Below are positions 26,765-39,617 of a stretch of DNA of 64,000 nucleotides, piece by piece. A program made the position numbers and the translations under genes. The DNA is from Macrocybe gigantea. Taxonomy: Eukaryota; Basidiomycota; Agaricomycetes; Agaricales; Callistosporiaceae. The notes under the pieces were generated by a model. That model was not told where the DNA came from. It saw only the letters and a list, made by a program, of their open reading frames with translations, and ran no database searches. The DNA lies in the NCBI GenBank assembly GCA_011319805.1, contig SJRY01000278.1, positions 62,001-126,000 of the forward strand, written 5' to 3'. How positions within the stretch are numbered: the first letter of the stretch is position 1; the number at the start of each line of letters is the position of its first letter.

Positions 26765-27406
26765 CTGTCTTTCAATTGCTCCTTGTATCGATTAGTGTGT
26801 TGCTATATTCACGACGTCGTTTCATGACATGATGAGGACATTGCAACTTTATGCCAATGCCATCAAGCCCGAGCGATCAATGATTCACCTATTGCCGATA
26901 TCTCATCTATCTATCTGTACATTGCATGGTCCTGATCGTATGGCAAGCACTTAATCAGACGAAAGACATGAAAAAAATTCAACATCCCACAGAATAAAAA
27001 CCCGTTGCCGGTTCACAAAAGCATGAAAAGCTTTCAGGACGTGAGAGGGCGATCAGAAGGAAGCGGAGAGGCAAGCGCCAAAATTGTTGTTCATGTCATA
27101 ACGTACAAGAGTAGTGAGCAGATACGAGCCTGAGATGTATGGTACGAGAGTGAAGACAAGAGAGACCAGGACATGATGAGGAACAGCAACTGAGTAAAAA
27201 AAGATGGAAGTCGAAAGAGAACAAGAGCAAAAAAGAGAAGGCGACGAGAGGAGATAAAAGAGAACCCGCCTAGGCGACGAGGACGTGCTAGAAGGAAGAC
27301 GCCACCAGTGCACAACATTATAGCAATTAGGGCATGCCGTCGTGAGCTCGTGGGGCAAGTAATTTTTTTTAGGTGTTGGCGTCATCCAGGATTATTTTTG
27401 AGCAGA
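26765..27406. other. Convergent 3' region between DAM1 and DEF1
   Basis: Both flanking genes end toward this region. It holds AT-rich sequence suited to 3' UTRs and AATAAA at about 26994. The open frames on the minus strand (27053-27385) read into a low-complexity hydrophobic stretch and are not supported as a gene. Confidence 0.5.
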
Positions 27407-30400
27407 TCACTGCCAGTATTGCTGCTGCCTCTGGTAATAGAAAGCGCCGTCGTTACCTCCTTGGGGTAACCAAGGGGACCGCCCTGCGGGTGATGAGCAT
27501 TCTGCTGAGGTCCACCGACACCCGCTCCACCTGCACCAGCTCCTCCAAACCTGGCACCGCCATAGAAGCTCTGTCCCTGTGGGCCTTGCCCGCCCTGCCC
27601 TTGGCCTTGTCCCTGAGGCTGACCTTGGACTTGCCCTTGCTGTTGACCGCCGACGCCACGTCCCGCTGAGACAACATCCTTGGGCACATAGGGTTTGTAA
27701 GGCGTTTCTGGAGAGCTCGTTCCTCTCGGCCCGCCAGCACTGCCAGCAGGTACACCACCTGCGCCTCCCGCACCTTGGGGCCCGAGACCCATGAAGCCCT
27801 GCATTCCGCCTTGTCCGGCGCCTCCGTACAGCTGCTTGCCGTACTCGCTACCACCGACGCCGCCCTGGCCTAGGCCAAGACTATGCGAGTGTTGGTGCTG
27901 CTGAGCGTGGTGGGGGTGCTGAGGGTAATCGTCGTATCCACCCTGCGGATACAATCCTTGGCTGTAAGGATTGCCTTGGGGCTGGACACCAAGGCCTCCC
28001 ACTGCGGACCCCGGCTGCTTAGCAACAGGGCTAGGAGCGGAGGGACCAGGTGCCGGCTGCAAGTATGTGGGATACTTGAAAGGTTGTGGCACTCCACCAT
28101 AACTTGGGTTGTAGGGGTAGTACTGCTGGCTCTGAGGATAGGGATAGTAGGGGTAGGGTACGGGGTATCCTTGTTGCGGGGCTTGGGCACCGGCGGACTG
28201 GGGCTGGCCAACACCTTGAGACGATGTATGCGGTTGTGAACCCTGAGTGCTAGCAGTGGGGATGCCAGCACCCGCAGGAGGTTGCTGTTGGGCACCAGGG
28301 AGTCCTTTGACCTCGTCATGACCCAGAACACCACGGCCACCAAAGGCAGTCTGAGGTCCATAGGACTCGTAAAATCCCTGTAAAATGGTGAGACCCTATC
28401 AATGAACTAAAAATCAAGAAATGCTTACACGAGAATTGTCAGCATATCCGTAATCTGCAGAGCCAAAGCCGCCAAGATGGGAACTTTGCTGATGTTGTGT
28501 CTGGCCAAGCTGTCCAAATGTTCCATACGGAATGTCTTGTGCTTGGCCAGCCGGCGGGGTGGGGGTGTGGAAGTATGGCGCGGCGGCGACTTCGCGACCA
28601 AAATAATTAGAGTGAGATGTGGCCGGTGGTTGATGGTTCGCAGCCTGAACTTGTTGTGAAGGATCGAGGTGCCCTGGTACATGTTGAGCAAACTGTGTGT
28701 GTGATTGTTGAAGGAGTTGAGGTTGGTGGGGTTGGTGTTGGTGTGGTTGGTGTGTAGACGTCAACGAGTGCTGCTGCGCTTGATGTTGCGCTTGCTGCGC
28801 CTGCTGATGCTGCTGTGCATAGTGTTGTATAGGCGATGCGGTAGATGCAACAGTGACTGCATGGGCGCTGGTTGTCGTTTGTGATGATTGTGAAACAGAT
28901 TGCGGAAGGGGATGGTGCTGAGGCTGGGAAGGCGGGACTGAGGTTGGAGGTTGTTGAGGAGCAGACTGTTGCTGTTGGAATAAGGAAGATGTCAGGCCAG
29001 TGGAGGCGGGAGCTGTTGCTGGGGGAGCAACGGGTTGTTCTGGTTGGACTTCTAGCTGGTTCTGCGGTGCGGGCGGGGATGGTACTTCAGGTGGAACGGG
29101 GGGTTCAGGTTCAGATCTTGGAAGAGGAGCATTATAAACCAGGGTATATGCCAGAAAGGATGATTGCTTACGGGTTGACGTCAAGGAAGCTTTCACCGCC
29201 CAGGCTCAAACTACCAAACTGCATTCCAACTTTCTCAACACCAGTGCCAAACGAACTCGGCATCACAACAGGCTGATCGATCGTTTTATACCGCGCACTG
29301 TTGCGATATGAGACCGCGCTGGGCCTTGTCGCCAGCTTGGGCGATGGCGTCGCGGTTGTCTCGTTTCGAAGAGTGGCTGTCTGTTGCGGTTGCGGTGCAG
29401 CATCGGGCCTGGACGTCGGCTGTGATGGCACAGATTCTGAAGCGACTGCTTTCGGAGCTTCGACTTCCGGCTCCTTTAATTGCGAAGTTGGTGCTTCCTG
29501 GGCTTCAGCTTTTGCCTGTTCTGAAGTCAGAGGAGTATTTGTTGGCCATGCCTCTGGCAAGCTTGTCGGCGGTTTCACTGGAGGTTCATCATCCCAGGTA
29601 GGTGGTTGAACGGTCGTTGGTTCCTCCCAAGCTTGATGCTGTACTTCGAGTTCAGGCTCATTTAGGATCATAGATTGAGGAGCCTGAGGAAGTGCGGATG
29701 GGGCTGGAGGATGGGAGACGACGGACGGTGTGGTAGCTGGTGGGGCTGGAGGGGCAGGAGGCTTTTCGTGAGGCCTATGAAAGCCAGTCAACATTTGTAC
29801 AGTACATGAAGACGAATGAGGTGCACAGACCGTGCAATCTGCGCCCACGACAACTTCGAAGTCGCAGGTGTCTTTGAAGCGACTTTTTGAGGCGCGGCAC
29901 CAGCGTTCGATGGGTGTGCGTCTGTATCGTTCCAAGTAGGTGCTGCCGCAGGAACATTCCAGGATGGAGCTGCAGCGGGTGTCGGAGCTGTATTTTCGGG
30001 GTGGGAAGAGGACTCCCAACCAGACGAAATGACACCGTTCTGTTGAGCAGTTGACTCGGGAGTGGCAGGTTTGGCAGACGCCTCTGGAGCACCTTGAGAG
30101 TCCTTGGTTTCTGTATGGACAGTAGAAGCGGATCCGTCATGCTGGCTGGCATGGGAGTGTCAGCACGGGAGCCTCGGCCATTGATAGCGCCGCCTCGTGG
30201 AGCACCACGACCACGCGCTGCGGCACCGCCGCGTCCAGGACCACCTCTACCACCGCGTCCACCTCTGCCTCCTCGGAAGTCCGCCCTGCCAGAGAACGAT
30301 TCCTTGGATGTATGAGGGGCATTGGATACTTTCTTGTCCTTTTTGCGAGAGACGGAGCCCCAAGGCTCTGCAGACCCTGCAAAACAGGATAAGCTGAAAA

Positions 30401-30681
30401 AAAAAAGAACATACAGCAGATAAATGGGCATACCGTCGGTGATTCTCGTAGCTGCTATCTGGACATCGCCCCCTACTTCCACTAGTAGCGATAAGAGGTC
30501 TGTTTGGGAGAGAAAAAAATGAGACGCGCTGGCGGCTAAAAACAAAAAAAGGCTCGAGAATACCATCTAGTGACCAAGTGGGAAATAGTTCTTGAAGCGT
30601 GCGGGCTTGGGGACGATATTTTACTACGTCTGCCTGCTCGGAGGGCTGCTGAGGGCGGATTGCGGACTTGTACTGGGACAT
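27407..30681 (-). CDS. DEF1: DEF1-like RNA polymerase II degradation factor (CUE domain)
   Basis: Def1 recruits ubiquitin ligases to RNA polymerase II stalled at DNA damage. The ATG at 30681 starts MSQYKSAIRPQQPSEQADVV. A CUE-type segment follows (LQELFPTWSLDD, then LLSLLVEVGGDVQIAATRI). Next comes an Arg/Gly-rich box (GGRGGRGGRGGPGRGGAAA), then a very long Pro/Gln/His-rich low-complexity region, as in yeast Def1. The C terminus reads GGNDGAFYYQRQQQYWQ before the TGA at 27407. One base is missing in the G run 27463-27466, just before that tail. The gene has several introns. Low complexity makes the middle exon limits approximate. Confidence 0.82.
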
Positions 30682-31076
30682 GCTGGACGACGACGAATGA
30701 AAACAGAAACTGACCTCGGCTCGAGCTAACAAATCGGGGTTTGAATTGACCCGTGGGAACATTTATCCATATCCACCCATGCTACCGACAGCCCGCTCCA
30801 ATCACCGCCGTCGTCGTCGACAGTGAGGTCCTACGTCTGTGCGCCGCAACCTGGACGACGCCGCTGTGCTCTTCCCAGCGAGATACCAGCCGACCCTGGC
30901 CGTCGTCGTCGAATGCTACATAGACGCCCACACCATCACCCGACTGGTGCCTAGTAACCTGTGCTCCTTATTTTTCACTCACCCAAACTCGGATTTCCCT
31001 CCTTGCTCCCAACCTTTCCATCCTCCTGCGTCTCTGGTCCAGTCTGCCCTTCGGGCGTCCGGTGTCGTCCCGCTCA
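30682..31076. promoter_or_regulatory. Divergent promoter, DEF1 / two-kinase gene
   Basis: 395 bp between divergent start codons. A pyrimidine-rich stretch (30990-31030) precedes the kinase gene, as often seen at fungal transcription starts. No clear TATA box. Confidence 0.5.
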
Positions 31077-34000
31077 ATGAACACCCAAGATCGCGACGCC
31101 GATTACCGTCCAAATGGCACTGACAGAAGCCCACGCACCCCGTTGTCAAGCGCTCCGACGCCTGTTTACAGACAAGCCAGTCGCACCCCGCTCCACAGTG
31201 CGACGCCAATGCCACCCCGAATATTGATCTCCATCACACTTAATGCGCAAAGATACACCTACCTTGACATTGGCGATGTTCTTGATGACGGATCCATGAT
31301 TCGTAGGCGCATGTTTTCAAAAGTAGGCACTATCGACCTCATTTCTCTTCATCACTCACATGTTCATCAGTTGGGTATCAGAGAAAACGAAAATCAGGCT
31401 CTCATATACGAGGCTGATATTGGAGACGTGGGTACTGGAGCACCCCTTTCAGATGAGGCCTTGTCCAGATTATGCCGCGCACGCGCCGACGACCTAGCGT
31501 CGCTCACCTTTTATGTCCAAACTACGTCCACCTATCCGCGCCTTCCAGGCAACTCCACGCCCTCTCCAATCACTCCGTCCCCATCGACCGATGGCCCATC
31601 AGGATCAGATGCCGACATTTCCAGCCCAGCGAGTTCTACCTTTACTCGGACACACCACATAGTTCGTACCCCATCTACTCATGTCATCCGGTTTTACTAA
31701 TTCTCGCAATTCGCTCTTCACTAGACTGTCGAGCCAAAGCTATACCCAGAGGATCAACCATACCACGCTCCAATTAAGGATAAAACTTCGGAGAGTGTTG
31801 GAGACGTCAAACAGAGTGAACCCCGCAGACGATACAGGCCTTTACCTCCCATACCTACACCTATTGAGATCAACGTGGAAAACCACAAGGGCGATCTTTA
31901 CTCTCACCCCAACGCCGTAAAAAATAATAAATCTCTAGACATTTTTTTTGATTATGCCTCTGTCCTCCCTGCAAAAGACCACCAGAATAGCTTACAACCA
32001 GATTCTACATCCGGCCGACGAGCTGCTCACAGTGCCGAGCGGTCTCCAGATAGCACCCCGTGGAGATCTCCTCTAACGCCGCCGTCTATAGTCGTAGAGT
32101 CCTATCCCGATGCTGAACAAAAAAGTGAGCTGACCCCAACGCACCGTCCTAGCCTCCTAACTAAACCTGCCATTTTCTCGTGTTGAAGGAACCTTCAAAT
32201 GGATACGGGGAGAACTCATTGGCAAGACCACCTACGGGGCCGTTTATCTCGCCTTGAACGCTGACAACGGCGATCTGATGACTGTCAAGCAGATTAAAAT
32301 TTCCCCGAACGAGGATAAACAGTTGTTAACCCTTGTGGAATGTTTGAGGATGGAAAGCAAGATCCTCCAGAGTCTAGACCACCCGAATATTGTTCAGTAT
32401 TTGGGCTTTGAAGAAACCCCTGAGAGAGCAAACTTGTGTGTCCTCTCGCTAGTAACCTACTTCACCGTCTGATTGTAGGCCAGGTTCATGGAGTACATTG
32501 CTGGCGGCTCGATTTCTTCACTCTTGCAGACATGTGGTCCTCTTTCGCCTCTCGCGACAAGACATTTCATAGCACAGATCTTATCCGGGCTTACATATCT
32601 GCATTCCAGAAAGCTGATCCACAGGGTAACCATATCCAAAATTTACAGTCACATCCATTCTAACCGTATGACCAACGTCCCGTCCTCCATTCATTAGGAT
32701 TTGAAATCAGAAAATGTGCTTGTTGACCACGATGGAACCTGCAAAATCAGTGGCTTTGTCATATCCAAGTACACTTCACATGGTTTGGCGCACACAGCAT
32801 TGGTGAATTCCGTGCATTGGATGGCTCCCGAAGTTGTCAATAGCAGCAGCCGCCGCAGTGGGTACACCACGAAGATCGATATCTGGAGCTTGGGATGTGT
32901 TCTTCTTGAGATGTGGACTGGTACAACTCCCTGGAACGGACTGGAAGGGATGAGCGTGATGATGAAGGTCAAGCCCTTCACCCTCCTTTTCTTCTCTGTT
33001 CACCCATCTCCGCGTAGTTAAGCCTGTCAAAGGAATTGCCGCCTTTGCCTCAAGGCCTCTCACTTAGCCTCACGGAGAAAGACTTCTATGACCATTGTTT
33101 CAGCTTGTGCGTAGTGCTCTCTTTCATGTTTTTGCAGCCGATGGATTTTTCCCCTGCATTCAAGGGATCCCGCTGAACGGTGGACAGCTGCGCAGTTACA
33201 GCAGCACCCATATCTAACCCTTCTTCCAGGCCAAAGGTTCACGAGTTTACAAAGAGATGTCTTCGCACACAAGGATCGCAAGGGCCGGGCGGATCCATCC
33301 TCAATCATCACTATCACCAACCCAAGCCATATTGATCCCTCGCAAAACTCCCGAAATATCTTGTCTCCTTTGTATGGAAGCATAAGCGAGTTTCGGAGAT
33401 TTTCCTCGGTAGTTGAATCACCATCACGATGGCTTGACGTTAATCGAAATGGCCTACTTGGCTACGTGTCCAATGACAGTGCCTTTGATCCGGAGGACCG
33501 CGACCTCTGTGCTGCGTTTATTCGAAGTTCTGCGGTCTTCCAGGTAGGAGCTTGTGTCACGGCCATATAAGCGTGATGGTCTGACGGTCCACAAGCGATG
33601 CGCCATATACCTATACAGCAAACTTGTTCGAGGAGATGGTTCTCGAAGGTATGCATCAGTTCTGGAAATTTTTTGTACTCATGCCTTCACATTCAGGCAA
33701 GCTTTGCTAGACCTGCAAATGCATATGCAAGCGTGGTCCGATTGGGATGTTCTCACCGCGTTATCGAGCTACCGCGACGTGGAGAATGTACTTCGATCTC
33801 TGTTGGTAAATGACGAAGATGACGAGGAATTGACGAAGATAATATCTCTGGATGTTGATTGCATCTGCGCCCGGCTTCGCATTGCAACACAAAATACCGA
33901 CCAATACAGGACGCTTGTCTACTATCTAGATCATCCTCGTGCACAATCCATGTTGAATCTCTTGCAATCAGTATGCATGTCTATTTTTTCCCCGCCTTTG

Positions 34001-35273
34001 GCTGATGCCCTTCGATAGCTGCTTGACTTGCCGTGTCTAGATATCTCATTTAGGAGCTCATTCATCAACGCTTTGCTAAGGCTTTCTCGCAGAACAGGCC
34101 TGTTCCCTGAATCATTGGTGCAAAGCCAAGTCACACTTCAAGGGGAGGACGCCGTCGCCGCAGGTCAATTTGGAGATGTCTGGAGAGGTTCTTTCCGAGA
34201 ACGCCAGGTTGCAATCAAGGTCTTGAAGCTATACATGCAGTCTGACGTAGAGCAACATCTCAAGGTGGGCAATTCAAATCATTGTGCATATGTGATGCAC
34301 CTGTTCATCGATGACAGTCTGTCTCGCGCGAGATGCTCATATGGCGGCAGCTTCGACATTGCAACGTTCTTCCATTTCTTTGCATGCACTATGTCAGAAA
34401 CAACCGCGCTAGAATAGGCCTAGTCTCTCCTTGGATGGAAAACGGCAATATACAACAGTTCTTGCGGCGCGCCCCCGACGCAGATCGTGTCTCACTGGTA
34501 GGGATCATTACTCAGGACATTACCCTCAGTAGGTGATTTTTGCTGACTCCTGAAGGTGTTGGACGTGGCCGAAGGGCTTGAGTATCTGCATACTCTGCAG
34601 CCGCAAATTGTACATGGCGACCTCAAATGTGTATGTTTTCACCATGCAACGTATCCGAGTGGATGATAACCTATCCATAGGTCAATATTCTCATCACAGA
34701 TACTCGCCGAGCGTGCTTGACGGATTTTGGACTTTCCTCTGCTTCCGATTCACAAGCACTCCAATTTTCTTCCTTCTCTTCTAATCCTATCGGTGGGACA
34801 TCAAGATGGACTGCTCCTGAGCTCCTCAATGGAACGCAGAAGCAGAGTAACCCAGGCAGCGACATGTATTCCTTCGCTTGCGTTTGCTACGAGGTAACGC
34901 GCTATGCTTGCGCTTTCATTGATGGTTTGTTTTGACTGTGTCCTAGATATTCTCTGGGCAAATACCTTTCTTTGAATACACCAATGACTATGCTGTCGTC
35001 TTAAAGGTCATCATCGACGGTCAACGCCCTGTACGGCCGATACTTTTTTACCAGTCGTCGCTGAAATGCGTCGACATTGGGCTAGATGACAAGATGTGGC
35101 ACATCATCGAAGATTGCTGGCAGTCCATAGCCGAGCAACGGCCATCCGCTGGTGCTGTCGTTAGACAGCTGCCTCCCAGAACGAGGCCTCCTCCGCATAG
35201 AGAATCGGCGCTTCTTGACGCGCTATCTGCCGCCAAGATAGACTTCGTATCTCGGGCAGCTTCCTGTAGCTAA
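31077..35273 (+). CDS. Two-kinase-domain protein: MAPKKK-like pseudokinase plus TKL kinase
   Basis: The N terminus (MNTQDRDADYRP, then RILISITLNAQRYTYLDIGD) resembles Bck1/Ste11-type MAPKKK leaders, followed by a Pro-rich linker (RRRYRPLPPIPTP). Kinase domain 1 (about 32200-33230) has the VAIK lysine (MTVKQIK), HRDLKSENVLVD and HWMAPEVV, but its glycine loop is GKTTYG and DFG is replaced by GFV (KISGFVIS). It continues without a stop through GQRFTSLQRDVFAHKD, two consensus introns and QALLDLQMHMQAWSDWDVL into domain 2 (about 34130-35200). Domain 2 shows GQFGDVWRGSF, VAIKVLK, IVHGDLKCVNILI, TDFGLSSAS and WTAPELL, a mushroom TKL type with intact DFG. I infer one gene. Two adjacent genes remain possible, but I see no stop or good start between them. 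Confidence 0.75.
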
Positions 35274-36341
35274 CCGGATTTGCTGCATTCCGTCATGCTG
35301 TACCTCAGCTTACTGACCACTGGACAATTTTGGCGCCAACATGGTGGCCATGACTCCTATATTTTAGCGCGTCTCGTGTTTTGTAAACTATGGACCTCAT
35401 ACAAGAATCGGTACTCACCGCTTGCTAATCTGTGAAGTAGTATACTGTACAATAGTCTTGGTCTGCATATTGATCGCTATGGCCAATGTCGAAATCCACC
35501 GTCGCTGTCAATGATGGCTTCATGAAGCACATTTTGGAATAATACAAGAGCAAAGCGGTCTCAAGGTCATTCATAGTGGCAATTTCGGACGGCTTCTATG
35601 TAAATGTCTACAATCTCCCTGCGAGCGGTAGGAGGTGAATATTGTCAGAGACAACAGTAGGTCGCAAACTCGTCATCGCTTGGAACATCAAGTCTATGAG
35701 CATTCACGCGCACGATTTAGCCCGTCTAAACCAGCAATCAGCGCTATCGGGGAAGAGACTTTCTCGATCCTTGCTCATACTCGTGACGAGGCGGACGGAT
35801 GGCTCGGCGTTGAGACTCACTTGTACCGAGTTTGGATAGATGGACCGCCAAGCTGGCACTGCAAATGTGAATATCCTTGCAAGACAATGCCATTCAGCAT
35901 ACACACATGATTCAAAGAACGGGAGCCCCCCCCCGGGGCACTATAAAGTCGATCTCACCTTCGACCGTGACAGGGTCAGTGTAGACGCCAATGGGATTTG
36001 AAACAGGTGAGAGCCAGGCGTCGGCTTAAGGCTAAGGACTCGCATCCTCACTAAATGATCCCATTCACCTGTCGGGTTGCTGATGACATTAGGAAAAATA
36101 GACCGAGATTGAGTCCCATATTGGAGATGAAGATTGACGAGTCCAGCCTTGAGACATACGAAATCGCACCTTCGGTCGAAGAGGTCTAATCAGTCGTTAT
36201 GAATAATTAGGTCTGCAATGGTGGATGGGTAAAAGATCCTCGTTGCGAAAATGATATAGCGGAAAGTATATATAGTAGCATGCATCCGACTGAAAGGGAT
36301 GAAATCATAGCTAGGTTAGGCGATTTGATCTAGTCCAGCCG
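35274..36341. other. Intergenic region, no gene supported
   Basis: About 1.07 kb between the kinase gene stop and the TPR gene stop. It holds a run of ten C followed by GGGG (35927-35940) and short open frames without recognisable domains (for example 35635-35910). No repeat or RNA gene is recognised. Confidence 0.45.
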
Positions 36342-37858
36342 TTACGTTGACAAAGCGGCCAACACAGCCTTACAGTACGGCGTATCAGCATGGCTCAACA
36401 CCATATGAAGGACGGCAAACTTACATGGGCATCATCGTCCCAGGGTTTGACTCCTTGAGCCAAAAGTTCCTCAACCTCCGAATCAGTGAAACCACCGTTC
36501 ATCATTCTCTGCTCCACTTGTCCGTGTCAACGTTCGAGAAACGTTCCTTAGCCCTCGGGGTGGTTGCACTCTTTTTGCCACTAGCCCCTCCTGCAGACTT
36601 TTTGCCTTTGCCACCCTTGCCCTGTTCGCGCTTGGTTCGAGCGGCGTCCAGGCTCGCAAGAAGCGAGTCGCGTGTTTTCCTCTCTTTCCACCGTTTGTCC
36701 GCCAACTCAAGCACCTGCTTAACCTTGGCAGTTTGCGCTTCATCGTTCCACCAGCCATGGCCTTTGGGAAGGTACTCTCTGGTATGAGAGTAGACGCATT
36801 TGGATTCGCCGAACTTGCAGGCGGAAAGCAAAAAGTAGATGCAGACATTCCTGCCACTGCGTACGAGAAATTAGTAACTGTGAGTAGTAGAGGCGCAGCT
36901 GAACGACGGACAGGTCATCGCGGACGCTCTTTTCGTCTGGAGCATGCGAGAATGCACATTCCGAGCCTCTGCTACAGCCTTGGTGATTGTAGAAGCGACA
37001 ACCAATGCCGTTCCCAACATGGTTGCAATCGCTGGAGTCGGAAACGGACGCGATTTCGAGTTTTTCATCATCGTATTGCGGAAAGTCAAAATCGACGTCG
37101 CCCTCCGTCTCGACCGGTAGAGTTGAGGGTGCCGCTACGTTGTGCGTGCCGAGCTTGCTGCTGGCTTCAATCATCTTCAAGATAGCATCAAGTGAGCGCT
37201 CAGCATCCGCATGATTTGGTTTGTGCTTTAGGACACTCTCAAGGTCTGGGAGGTGACAGATGAGCGGAATGTTGAAGCAGAAGGAGGCACGGTCTGGGTA
37301 CACACCAATTTGTGCCGCTTTCAGCAACCTTTGTTCCATGCGAGCTACGCCTCTTTGAAACCTCGCTTCAATAAGCTTGGGATCAAGAGAAAGCGCACGA
37401 GTAGCAGCATGAGCAGCTTCTGCATAGCTAATGTAAATATGTACTCGGTGAGCGGCGGCGACAGGCATCCAACGGACTGACAAACCTCACCATTCACATT
37501 TAAGGTAAGCGCTGGAAAGGTCGAGGTAATACTGAGGATTTGATGTCCAGTGAACCGTAGCCTCGAGGTATTTTACTGATGCAGGAGCGTAGTCGCCCTT
37601 CTCGAAGAGTGCGGCAGCCTGTTATTAGTTGGAGAGCATTGTCATGTATATTTGTCTTTGGCAGCATGAAATGCATACTGATTTTCGGAGCTCCTCCGCT
37701 AGTTTGTGTCGTTTCTCCCTAGTATCTGCTCGTTTTATGGCACGTTGCTCAAGCAAAATTTCGTTCTTGGCTCTTGTGGCATCGAGTGCAGAGCTGGCAT
37801 CATGCCTAACGGCAGGCGACCGTTGCTCAAATTTTTGGACAGATGTGGTGGCGGACAT
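36342..37858 (-). CDS. TPR and CCCH zinc-finger protein
   Basis: The ATG at 37858 starts MSATTSVQKFEQRSPA. A charged helix (RAIKRADTREKRHKLAEEL) precedes TPR-like helices (YAEAAHAATRALSLDPKLIE, ARFQRGVARMEQRL, DLESVLKHKPNHADAERSL). Two CCCH fingers follow: CRFYNHQGCSRGSECAFSH, spacing C-x7-C-x5-C-x3-H, and CIYFLLSACKFGESKCVYSH. The C-terminal part is Lys-rich (KGGKGKKSAGGASGKKS) and contains NGGFTDSEVEELLAQG and KPWDDDA. CCCH fingers of this kind usually bind RNA; the TPR suggests a protein partner. The last exon is inferred from a gtaagt donor near 36424 and could differ. Confidence 0.82.
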
Positions 37859-38832
37859 GAATAATGGTCAGAGATAAAGGTTAAAGAATAATGAATCGGA
37901 CGACGCTGGCACCCCAAGGGGCCTTTGATTTCGTCGCCGTTGTCGAGTTTCGAAAGCATCACCGGGGCACGTGACCGAGACCGTAACAAAGATCAGTGTT
38001 TTAGCGTATGTTCACTGCCTCCTGCGCACCAACTCTCGGCCAATATTTATCAAACTCCCTTTGCTGTTGGCCCCGACATCGGCCTCTCATACTTCATGGG
38101 CTGCAGATGGGATGACGCACAAAGGTGTCTCTGGAAATGACATCGTCTGTCGTCGTGATGGAGCTTAGCAACACAATCAATATTGCCGCTTCCGACTCGG
38201 AAATCGCTTAACGTCCTCGAGGTCATTTTAACCCCGTAACATCGAGGACCTTGTCTGGTAATCGTTGCATGGGTAGCTAGGTGATTGACAAAAGGTGTCC
38301 CGTCAAGGCCTTTGTACGGATAGTGACAAGGATCTTTTCTTTCATCATCAAATTCAATTCATCTGGGTGAAAGGCTGTGTGTCTGGGACCTGGCATTCGA
38401 TCTCATGACTTAATCTCAGGCGCTCATGTCTCTTCTTCCCTCAGATAGGCGGATAATGATATCTTTCAAACATCGCCCACACTTCGAGTGGGTTGACAAA
38501 GACAGTATCGACACCGCGGCCACAGCTATGCTGCTTTCAACGACTATTTCGGAACCACAAAGGAGCGCTTCATTATCACCCACAGAAAAGCCGGGCAACT
38601 GTCTGATCGTACAGAAGAAAACGGACGGCATCTTTGACCTGCAAGTAACTATAAGAAGACGAAACTTGGATGCGATATCAGCTATCCAAAGTCTTCTCTC
38701 TCTTTCTCTCTCTTGTCATTTGCTATTGCGGTTTCTTGGTTGATCCACTCCCCGCATCACACTCTCTTCGATATTTTGGGCATACATAAAAGGGGCATAT
38801 ATCATATTCATACACGATTCACGACGAAAATA
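37859..38832. other. Divergent spacer upstream of the serine-rich gene
   Basis: It contains the promoters of the two divergent flanking genes. A TATA-like string (gcatacataaaaggggcatatatc) around 38779-38802 lies 30-50 bp before the serine-rich gene start. One plus-strand open frame (38426-38743, MSLLPSDRRIMISFKHRPHF) has no recognised domain and is not called. Confidence 0.45.
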
Positions 38833-39617
38833 ATGGAGACTTTCAACCACACTCACACCGGTTCCGGACGCTCTCATGCTCAATATATCCAGGCAAGCAC
38901 GGGCGAGACTGGAGCGCTGCAGCGAATGGCATATCACAATTCCAACGCTTCCTTTCCGCATGTCACGTCTTTCGGGTCTCCGCCGACGCCCTCCGGCAGT
39001 GCGCAAGAGATGAATTCCAGGAACAGCGAGGCAAACACCCTACAGCATCGCGTTCCCACATCTCCAGGCCGCCGAACGATCTCGAGCGGGGCCCGCAACA
39101 TCAGCATCCAAAAAGCCCTCGCGTCGTCTCCGAACCGGCGCGTCAAGCGCAGAACGGCCATCGCCGGCTTCGTCTCCAAGCTGCACAAGACTGGGAAGAC
39201 AAAGAAGTTGAAGATAGGCGGAGGTGCGAACGGGCTCTCGAAGATCGCGTCCATGATGGACTTCAGGCGGTGGCAGGGCAGCAGATCGGAGGACCCAGCG
39301 GGGCAGCAGCCGCTTCTGCCTGGCCAACCCCTGCCAGGGCCGTCCCACACTTTGACCCAGAAGATCAAAGCAGCGGCGACGTCGACGAGATGTGCGACTG
39401 TGATTCGACCTGTCAAGACGCTCATCAAGATCCATTCAGGACGCCTCCAAGAACACCTACATTGCCTTCGGACTCGCGTTCGAGCCTCTCCGTAGAGGAT
39501 TCTCTGACAGTAGACCTATTCCGGCGGAGGACGAAGATTGTCCAGATACTTGGAGCGGAATCGTCTGCAGCGGTGGAGCGGGACCTCAGCTTGTTGGCGG
39601 ATCAACCGCGCGTTTGA
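38833..39617 (+). CDS. Serine-rich basic protein of unknown function
   Basis: I do not recognise this protein. It starts METFNHTHTGSGRSHAQYI and is rich in Ser, Pro and Arg, with a basic block NRRVKRRTAIAGFVSKLHK and KTKKLKIGGGANGLSKIASM. The first frame would end at 39495. A second frame entered near 39270-39350 reads PHFDPEDQSSGDVDEM, CDCDSTCQDAHQDPFRTP, VEDSLTVDLFRRRTKIVQI and ends LLADQPRV at 39617. It looks more like the true C terminus, because it is acidic then helical. A one-base shift or an unseen small intron would join them. A nuclear or regulatory protein is possible, but nothing shows it. Confidence 0.5.

Noticed and set aside
27382..30300. Several long plus-strand frames opposite DEF1
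   Set aside because: They are complements of the Gln/Pro/Gly-rich low-complexity coding sequence and lack recognisable domains.
35927..35940. Run of ten C followed by GGGG as a G-quadruplex or regulatory site
   Set aside because: A single run does not give the four G tracts needed and may be a low-complexity or base-call artefact.
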